Of a DNA stretch of 64,000 nt, positions 57,587 to 64,000 are shown in pieces. Below the pieces are notes generated by a model. That model had not been told where the DNA came from. It saw only the letters and a program-made list of their open reading frames with translations, and did no database searches. Source of the stretch: Epiperipatus broadwayi (taxonomy: Eukaryota > Onychophora > Udeonychophora > Euonychophora > Peripatidae); the NCBI GenBank assembly GCA_028023455.1, contig JAQFVV010000112.1, forward strand, positions 3,878,001 through 3,942,000, written 5' to 3'. Each line of letters opens with the position of its first letter. The first letter of the stretch is position 1. Both the position numbers and the translations under genes were made by a program.

Positions 57587-57790
57587 ACTCATAAAAAAAT
57601 TCGAGTGCTGGAAGTGCCAAAACTTGCATCGATCCTAGAAACTTACGCTCCAGAGCCTAACACTCTATCACTGAATTAAATAATGTAAGAATTCATAAGG
57701 TGTTTGAACACTGGAAGTTTCAGAGAGGAGCCGATATTTATGGACATTGAGTTCCAGACTGCCCCTCTATAAATCCACCAAACCATTCAG
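57587..57790 (-). repeat. Two tandem tRNA-like SINE copies, best preserved
   Basis: On the minus strand copy one reads CAGTGATAGAGTGTTAGGCT (box-A-like), TCTAGGATCGATGCAAG (box-B-like), GGCACTTCCAGCACTCGAAT. Copy two (57690-57790) reads TATAGAGGGGCAGTCTGGAA, then CTCTCTGAAACTTCCAGTGT. CpGs are still present, suggesting relative youth. They lie just 140 bp upstream of the laminin-G exon 1 in the same orientation. Confidence 0.7.
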
Positions 57791-57954
57791 AGCTCTGTTT
57801 TTAATAGTAAATATTAAAATATGCATTACATCTGTCTCCAGTTATAGTTATGTAATAATTCAGCAGTGCTATATGCGTGAGTGAAGCAGATACATATTTA
57901 TATTTTTAAATAGTATTATATATATAATTCAATATTATTTCAGGTTGCTTTTAA

Positions 57955-58105
57955 ATGTAATAAAATGTCATACTCTTTTTATGACTCTTAATTATACAAT
58001 GCCTTTTTTATTATTATTTCTTATAGTTTTTTTTTTCTGTACAATAATAATAAAAAGCATTGTATAAATAAAAAATGCAAGCAATAAGAGTGATATTTTA
58101 TATAC
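57955..58105. repeat. Foldback element
   Basis: TGTCATACTCTTTTTATGAC..ATTATACAATGCCTTTTTTA pairs with AATAAAAAGCATTGTATAAA..GCAATAAGAGTGATATTTTA. Arms are about 55 bp. Its AATGC..TGCATTG ends recall the elements at 12140 and 52000. Confidence 0.75.
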
Positions 58106-58949
58106 ACAAATAAAACAAATCAATTTTATTTACAGCTATTTTAAAATTGAATAATTAAATTATTCAAACAAGCTAAGATAAATAAAACATTAATCTAATT
58201 ACAAAATGCTTCCAAGAATTCTAACAAAATAATTTTTAGGAAGTTAAAAAAAAAAAAAAAGTTAAGAGATTTATTTTGTAGTACATTATACTGAAATGAC
58301 TTTTCCATCGACTTGGATATTTAACAGAAGAGCAATAAAGAGACGTCAATTTACTTAACACACTATGTTAAGATGTATATCGGGAAGAGAATAACAAGAA
58401 GGGATCGGAAGTGAAACACTTGGATTTGTTTTAGACATCATTGATAGAATTAGTAGTCCTAAAATAGAGCTGGGCTGGACGTATTGGTAGAAGTTTGTTG
58501 GTGACATGTGGAGAAGTAAGATTATGCATCAGAGAAATTGCTTCAAATCTGGATAGATTTTTATCTTACAATAGATTGATAATAGTTAAAGATTGAAAGC
58601 TTAAGCAAGAAGAAAGATAAAGTATTGTTTATATGATTTTAATCATAATATCATAAAAATTTTCTCAGTTAATTAGTTGCTTTAATCATACATCTATACT
58701 TTGATCAGAGAATTTTTAGAGAATATTCAGTATCAAAAGACACAGATATTTTATATAATTCTATTTCTAAAAGTTTTTGGATTTGAATTGTATAAAGAAA
58801 AGAAAGTGTCTAGTAATGCATTAGTTCCAGCTTTGAAACCTATTCTTGACTCATGAAGGCAAAATCCGAAAACCAGTTGGTCTGAAATGGAGATTTTATA
58901 ATGCTATGCCATCTGATATCCATTAATTACCCAATCCTAAAATAGATGG
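58106..58949. other. AT-rich sequence with possible LINE traces
   Basis: 58430-58560 (plus) reads ELGWTYW, KFVGDMWRSKIMHQRNCFKS, suggestive of decayed coding DNA just upstream of the LINE at 58950 but not identified. 58895-58945 is a family P fragment (GCCATCTGATATCCATTAAT). Confidence 0.4.
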
Positions 58950-59835
58950 CTCTAGAGTTGGGTGAAGATCTTAATTCAAGGAGAAATGGGATGGTCAAGT
59001 TTTTATATGAGGGATGCAAAAAGCAAATTGAAAATGTTCGGCAGATTGCAGTTTATGGATAATAAAAGAATAGCCAAAATAGTATTTAATTGGGTTACAA
59101 ATAAAGGGCAGGCAACAAGATGGGTGAGAAAGGTAATGCGGTATGCAGAAGATTTGGATAAAGAAGTTATGTCAGTATACTTGTACAAAAGATGGGATGA
59201 TTGTGTTAGGAGGATTGTTGAATGTTATAGTGGAAAGAAGTGGGATAGAAGAATAGATGCATTAATAAAGAATAGGGAGTTGGAGAGATGGAGAGCTAGT
59301 ATGGAGAGTAAAACGAGTTTAAATATATATAGAAGTAAACGAAACATTGGGTGTGAGTTAATTTATGATAATAGTAAGGGAAGTGGTTTATTGTTTAAGG
59401 CTCGAACAGGATCTTTAGCAACAAGGGAATATACACGTAAATGGAAAAATATGGGTGATTTAATCTGCAAGTTGCGTAAGGAAGGCATAGAAAATATTAG
59501 GCATCTGTTACTTCAATGTAAATGTTTGGAAGCAGAAAGGGTTCAAATAATGAAGTTGTGGAAGGTTAAATATGAACAAAGTGATTATACAGAAAGTGAG
59601 TTATTGGTTTTTATGCTAGGTTTGGGAAAAAATAAGGGGGGTTTAGATATGAAGGTCATGGAGTTGACAAAGATTATGTTGTGGAAATGGGATGGAGCAG
59701 ATTGTGGGAAAACTTAGGGTGGACAATGGAAAAGGAAGCTAAAGTGGCTAACAGGTTTCTCTGGGCATGGCTGCTGAGAGATTCCTGACTCCATTTAAGG
59801 AGAAGTCATAGTACATTACATCACATCATATTAGA
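58950..59835 (+). mobile_element. 5'-truncated non-LTR LINE: C-terminal ORF and 3' end
   Basis: A 251-codon ORF (58962-59717) holds the region after the reverse transcriptase. It has SKLKMFGRLQFMDNKRIAK, then LLFKARTGSLATREYTRKW. A decayed Cys-His cluster follows (ICKLRKEGIENIRHLLLQC; the second Cys of the usual C..C pair is replaced by Arg), and it ends in KIMLWKWDGADCGKT. The 3' part runs through AACAGGTTTCTCTGGGCATG to TTACATCACATCATA, a short CATCA tandem tail. Fragments of the same 3' end lie at 12715-12955 and 42687-43072. The ORF is unbroken, so this is among the youngest elements, but it lacks endonuclease and polymerase. Clade not assigned (jockey/I-like C-terminus). Confidence 0.85.
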
Positions 59836-59839
59836 GACA

Positions 59840-60480
59840 TATAAGAAAGTCATGTGTCATTGTTATTAATATGAATCTTCTTAGCCAAAAGATTGAAGGG
59901 GCCTATAAAACAGGTTTTTTAAATTAGATAAGTAGATAGTCATTTGTAAATATTATTGTCTGAAGAGGCCTACATTTAGTATAAAATAGTTTTTTAATTA
60001 GATAAGTAAATAGTCATTTGTAAGTACTATTAATAGATTTTGCTAAAACAAAATTACTGAATTAGTTTAAGTGCTATATAGATGAGCAAGCAAGCAATTT
60101 AAATTCAAAACTTAAGATCTTAAACTTATTAATCTAGGTAGAATCATATAAATATAATAATATAGCATCATAAGGCTTTCATTACAACAATTTGCCATCT
60201 GAAAAAAACAAAACAAAAAAAAAACAAATACTCTAAAATTTTGGCAAAGGTTGCATAAATAAATTTGTTCATAACTAAGGAGATTATAAAGGATAAAACC
60301 AGTAAGTGAACATATGATTTCAGATTACATAATGCTATTCAGTAGCAAATTCTTTTTCTCTCACCAAGTTGTCTTAGATTGTAAACATTAATGTTTTTTT
60401 TAGTTTGGGATGATAGCTTGCTAGTAAAATAAGTAACAAGATTACTTCTGGAGAAAAAATACATTAGATCCAAAAGATCC
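59840..60480. other. AT-rich sequence with short tandem duplication
   Basis: TTAGATAAGTAGATAGTCAT with TTGTAAATATTATTG (59925-59960) recurs as TTAGATAAGTAAATAGTCAT with TTGTAAGTACTATTA (59997-60035), a duplicated block of about 75 bp. No gene. Confidence 0.55.
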
Positions 60481-60720
60481 TGGTACACAATTCACAGAAT
60501 CCAAAGCTATTCACTAATGAAACTCACAAACCAGAAACTAGTCTGGTAATATTGTATAGGACAGTACTAGATAGAGGTTTATTATGCACTGAGTTGGAAA
60601 AAAAATTTTTAAAGTATTTGAATGCTGAAAGTGACAAGTTGAATCTGTGATTTTTGGATCTTTAGCTTTTAAACTCACCACTCCATCATTATACTGAATC
60701 ATACAAGATATTCTTATATA
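60481..60720 (-). repeat. Family P fragment followed by SINE-like fragment
   Basis: ACTAATGAAACTCACAAACC, AGAAACTAGTCTGGTAATAT and AGATAGAGGTTTATTATGCA (60510-60590) are family P. 60605-60710 (TATTTGAATGCTGAAAGTGA; CACCACTCCATCATTATACTG) is the tRNA-like SINE in reverse. The 69-codon ORF at 60538-60747 is their antisense. Confidence 0.6.
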
Positions 60721-61149
60721 TGGCAAGTGATTAGTACAGCCACACATTTTATGTGGATTGCTTATTTAGTGCTATACCTCTAAATGAATAAGAGAATAAT
60801 CAATGTGATCATCATTAAGACTCAATTCTTCAAGTGAAAATATTAGTCTTTTAATACTGCTGTGTTAGATTTTTACCCCATGACAAATTGGTTTTAGAAA
60901 AAAGATACATTTGTACCTATTTCCACTAGTGATTTTTCTTTATCTGCAATCACATTCCAGGTGAATGCCATATTGTTTTACTAAATTTTATTGCATGCCT
61001 TTCTTGCATATTCTTCAGTCCACAGTCTTAATTCACTTTTTTATTTTTTAGTATTTCTTCTAAGAGTAGATTTTATAGACTTCCATGCCTCAATAGATGA
61101 TGTAGAATTGCAATATTTTTTTAAAAACTACCTTCTAAAACAGTGCTCT
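60721..61149. other. Unassigned sequence
   Basis: A less AT-rich block at 60860-60980 (TTTTTACCCCATGACAAATT; CAATCACATTCCAGGTGAAT) looks like a repeat, but I found no second copy in the window. The 83-codon ORF at 60991-61242 ends in a SINE and is not a gene. Confidence 0.35.
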
Positions 61150-61265
61150 GATGCTTACACAGTGATAGAGCAATGGATTCATACTAAAATACTTCTGGAC
61201 AAAAGCTCCACCCATCACTTCTGGTGCTCAAATATCATATAACCTCCCAAGCAGCAAACCATTAG
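61150..61265 (+). repeat. tRNA-like SINE copy
   Basis: CAGTGATAGAGCAATGGATT (box-A-like), then CTCCACCCATCACTTCTGGT and GCTCAAATATCATATAACCT, in the family order seen at 57587-57678 and 45770-45872. Confidence 0.65.
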
Positions 61266-61353
61266 ATTTTTTGAATACATATTTGGCCCTGGATGAATAT
61301 AATAGTCAGTGATGTATATATTGAACTTCATCATCATCATCATGACTTGTCTG

Positions 61354-61948
61354 ATAAAAAGGTCCTTATATCAATTTCACAACTTCTGTACTCATAACTA
61401 TTACCTATTTTTAGATTATCTTCTTTCTTCATCTTAAATTGTAACATTCAAAATTTAACAACTCACGATACCGTTAGTGACATCTCCTTAAACAAAACTA
61501 GAATTTTCTGTGCCTAGACCATACACCCAGAAAGCCCTTTATAGCCATTAAACATTCTCTTCCTCCAATATGTTTCATACAATTACTCAATTATTTTTTA
61601 ATATTGGTTTTATTTTTCTCCTCTCATCCCATTTTAATAGTTGTTTTGATAGTTCCATTAAAAAGATCCTTATATCAATTTCGCAACTTCTATATTCATA
61701 GCTACTCCCTATTTTTAGATCATCTTCTTTCTTCATCTTAAATTGTAACATTCAAAATTTAAAATTAACCAACTCACAATACCATTAGTGATATCTCCTT
61801 AAACAAAACTCCTTTTATAGCCGTTAAACATTCTCTTCCTCCAATATGTTTCATACAATTGCTCAATTACTTTAGAATATTGGTTTTATTTTTCTCTTCT
61901 CATCTCCCATTTTAATAGTTGTTTTGATAGTTCCATTATCCTGCCCTC
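61354..61948. repeat. Tandem duplication of about 300 bp in LINE 3' region
   Basis: Unit one 61354-61658 and unit two 61659-61948. Both contain TCCTTATATCAATTTC, CTATTTTTAGAT.ATCTTC, TTAAATTGTAACATTCAAAA, TTAAACATTCTCTTCCTCCA and AGTTGTTTTGATAGTTCCAT. They differ by small indels (a 40-bp deletion in unit two), so the duplication is not recent. Confidence 0.9.
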
Positions 61949-62711
61949 ATATGCTCCATTACAAAATCTCTTTTCTCCTTTTCCATCTCCACATAAACTA
62001 CATCTACAATCCAAGTCCTTATTTCATTTTGCATTCTTTCTCCAATATCTAAAACTCTTTCCCTTGCATCAATTAACACTCAGCTCCCTTTATATTATCA
62101 TATATTCTTTATAGTTTATATAATTTTTATTTTTGATACAAATCTTTTTATATTTGATATACTTTTTATTCATATATAACTCCAAAATATTTCTTTTATT
62201 CATATTCATTTTCCACAACTCTGTTCTTGTTTACTAACCAACTTATCTATCCTCTTTTCCTCATTTCTTATAATATTGTAGCTGCAATAGATTCCTTATA
62301 TATTTATCCCATTCCTTTATAAATATGAAGAAGTGCTGTTACTTTTGGTTTTTGACAAAAGTGCTCACTAATCAATTAAATATTATTTTTATTAAACTAT
62401 TTTCATTCATACATTAGCATCTTCCAATTGTTTTAAATTTTATTTTGATTTCTCTCATCGAAAAAGAGTGCATTCCATTATTACGAAAAGCTTCATTTGG
62501 GACTTTTCCCAATTCAACTACCCAATGCACATCAATTTAACTGTTTTTGCATTCTACCTAAAAATTTCTGTTCTCTGGTGAATACAAATTCCTTTCCAAA
62601 TAGTATTAGATGAGAAATATGCCATATTTTTTAATTGATTCCATTTAATTTTATGCTCTTTTTAAAAATTTATACGTAATAAACAATGGCAACCTCTATC
62701 TTTATTTACAT

Positions 62712-62865
62712 ATTATAATACACATATTTCAATATGAATAACACATCCAAGATATATGCTAGTATATAAAAAAAGTTAATCCAGATAATACACATATTTT
62801 GGTATAGATAACATATCTAAGTTATATGCTAGTATATATAAAAAATATATAATCTAGATTTGTTG
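62712..62865. repeat. Tandem duplication of about 75 bp
   Basis: AATACACATATTTCAATATG..ATATGCTAGTATATA (62716-62770) recurs as AATACACATATTTTGGTATA..ATATGCTAGTATATA (62787-62840). Confidence 0.75.
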
Positions 62866-63066
62866 TGAATAAAGTTTAAAGGTCAAGTAACTAACTATTA
62901 GGTTTATTTTATGACTCTTCTGCCAAAAAAATAAACAATTAATTATTAACAAATAATTAAGATTACTAAAACATAAAATGACTGCACTATTTATGATGCT
63001 ATATATTAGATTTTTCAAAATACTCGCTCAAGCCAATTCTTTCATTTCATAATCACTTGTATATAT

Positions 63067-63080
63067 CCCCCCCCCCCCCC
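63067..63080. repeat. C14 homopolymer
   Basis: Fourteen consecutive C bases, matching in length another C14 at 49830-49843. Notable in such AT-rich DNA. Confidence 0.95.
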
Positions 63081-63600
63081 AATGCCCGTATTCCCTTTTT
63101 AATAAGCAGTCTTTTATTTCTATTTCCTTAATTTTTTTTTTTGGTAAATTATTTTTAATGGAATATAAACGCAATAATATTTATAATTAATTATCACATG
63201 ATATTTCATTAGCTTATTTTCTTCCATTAAATAGTAGCAATTTCAACCTTTATTCGCAAATATATATATATATTTCCAGCATTGATGACTCTTGACTTTA
63301 CAAATTCGTATTTCAAAATACTTAATCTTTTCTTTCTTGTCGATCTTTACTGCCCAAATCTCTGCTTCATATAAAGCTATACTTCAAACAAATCACATAC
63401 AAATAAAAAAAAATAGCATCGATGGACCACAAAATAAGTCTCTTCTGGTTATAAGTGTATTGTAATTCTCACTGTAATATCTTTGTCACTATTTCTATCA
63501 TCAGATAATCAGCTATTTAGATATTCAAAAGCTCTAATTTGTTGTCTAATAATTCTAGTCCAACTATTATTATCAATATTTTATCAATTTTACATTTTAG

Positions 63601-64000
63601 ACTTAAAGATATTGATTTTCATTCTAGAATAACAACAAATGTTTTAATTTCGTTTTAGAACCAATTACAGTAAGCTTAAGATAGTATAGTTCTACAATAT
63701 TCTCATCCAAAAATTATTTTTTACTCCTTCATGCTTATAAACTAACATAAATCTAATGCCGAGTCAGATTCTATATATTTTAGAGACATCAGTTTTATGC
63801 CAATTGTAGACCTCTTTGCTAGAAAAATCAATGCTGACAACACCACATGACTTTCGTATAAACAAATGAGTCAGTCATGTGATATTGAAAATATTTCAGA
63901 AAACCAAAAATACATTGTTCAGAAATATTTTTAGAAAAATTTGATTATAAACATCTAACTTTTCTTAAAATGACAATCTCTTTTTGTTGTTATTGTTTTG
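63601..64000. other. AT-rich window end
   Basis: May contain the 5' continuation of the decayed LINE on the minus strand. I cannot align it with confidence and see no host exon. Confidence 0.35.

Larger units (their letters stand above)
61330..63600 (-). mobile_element. Decayed non-LTR LINE (reverse transcriptase to 3' tail)
   Basis: Minus-strand order. A palm segment reads RAFEYLNS, SDDRNSDKDITVRI (63477-63560; compare the usual F.YLG..I..DG....EI..RI). Then ALYEAEIWAVKIDKKEKIKY and FEIRICKVK (63295-63385; the usual LLYG.ETW region) follow. Next comes an ARERVL..GERMQNEIRTW and CSLCGDGKGEK Cys-cluster region (61940-62090), and a tail with TCATGATGATGATGATGAAG at about 61330, a GAT-type simple-repeat end. 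Many frameshifts and stops. The 3' part contains a direct duplication at 61354-61948, and a microsatellite and a C14 tract interrupt it. Related in design to the LINE at 58950-59835 but not the same copy family. Confidence 0.75.

Noticed and set aside
59003-59188. 61-codon minus-strand ORF
   Set aside because: Antisense shadow of the LINE ORF at 58962-59717.
1-64000. CRISPR arrays, bacterial operons, rRNA and intact tRNA genes
   Set aside because: No regularly spaced direct repeats with unique spacers, no ribosomal RNA blocks and no tRNA with both intact boxes and an acceptor stem. The tRNA-like pieces are eroded SINEs.

Overview
This window is AT-rich eukaryotic genomic DNA (my impression is 70-75% A+T) with no bacterial gene organisation: no operons, ribosome binding sites or dense ORFs. 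The content points to an invertebrate metazoan with large introns and many transposons. The evidence is a spliced laminin-G gene, a processed pseudogene of an animal heterotrimeric G-protein beta subunit, several non-LTR retrotransposon remnants, tRNA-like SINEs and many foldback (palindromic) elements. I cannot name the species from sequence alone.

The only convincing host gene is on the minus strand at the right. Three short exons at 57291-57445, 50461-50561 and 48880-49043 have consensus splice sites and compatible phases. Joined, they encode one laminin-G domain of 139 residues ending in a stop codon. This looks like the 3' end of a gene for an extracellular or matrix/adhesion protein whose other exons lie beyond position 64000 or were not recognised. 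The introns (about 6.7 and 1.4 kb) are filled with foldback elements and SINEs. A weaker candidate exon lies at 31429-31528 on the plus strand.

Left part (1-20 kb): AT-rich DNA to about 2.9 kb. A full-length intronless G-beta pseudogene (minus, 3932-5797) is split by a 5'-truncated RTE-type LINE (plus, about 4180-5030). A 5'-truncated L1/Tx1-like LINE (7014-8134) is flanked by a perfect 13-bp target-site duplication. Large inverted repeats follow at 8.5-9.2, 12.1-12.3, 14.2-15.0, 15.0-15.8 and 16.6-16.8 kb.

Middle (20-45 kb): a repeated hairpin family at 22.9-23.5 kb, a 194-bp SINE-like insert with target-site duplication at 24.1 kb, a 1.5-kb inverted repeat at 24.9-26.4 kb, a second L1-like LINE 3' end (minus, 32.6-33.6 kb), an RTE 3' end (34.7 kb), a TA-flanked TIR element (40.18-41.04 kb) and two tandem LINE 3' ends (42.7-43.1 kb).

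Right part (45-64 kb): the laminin-G gene, a compound tandem/inverted element (52.0-52.3 kb), head-to-head dimers of the 24.1-kb family, a LINE C-terminal ORF (58.95-59.84 kb, plus) and a decayed LINE on the minus strand (61.33-63.6 kb).

Nothing suggests a concerted multi-gene system. The unusual property is the density of long foldback repeats and of nested, datable insertions. Protein-family calls are from recognised motifs, not database searches.
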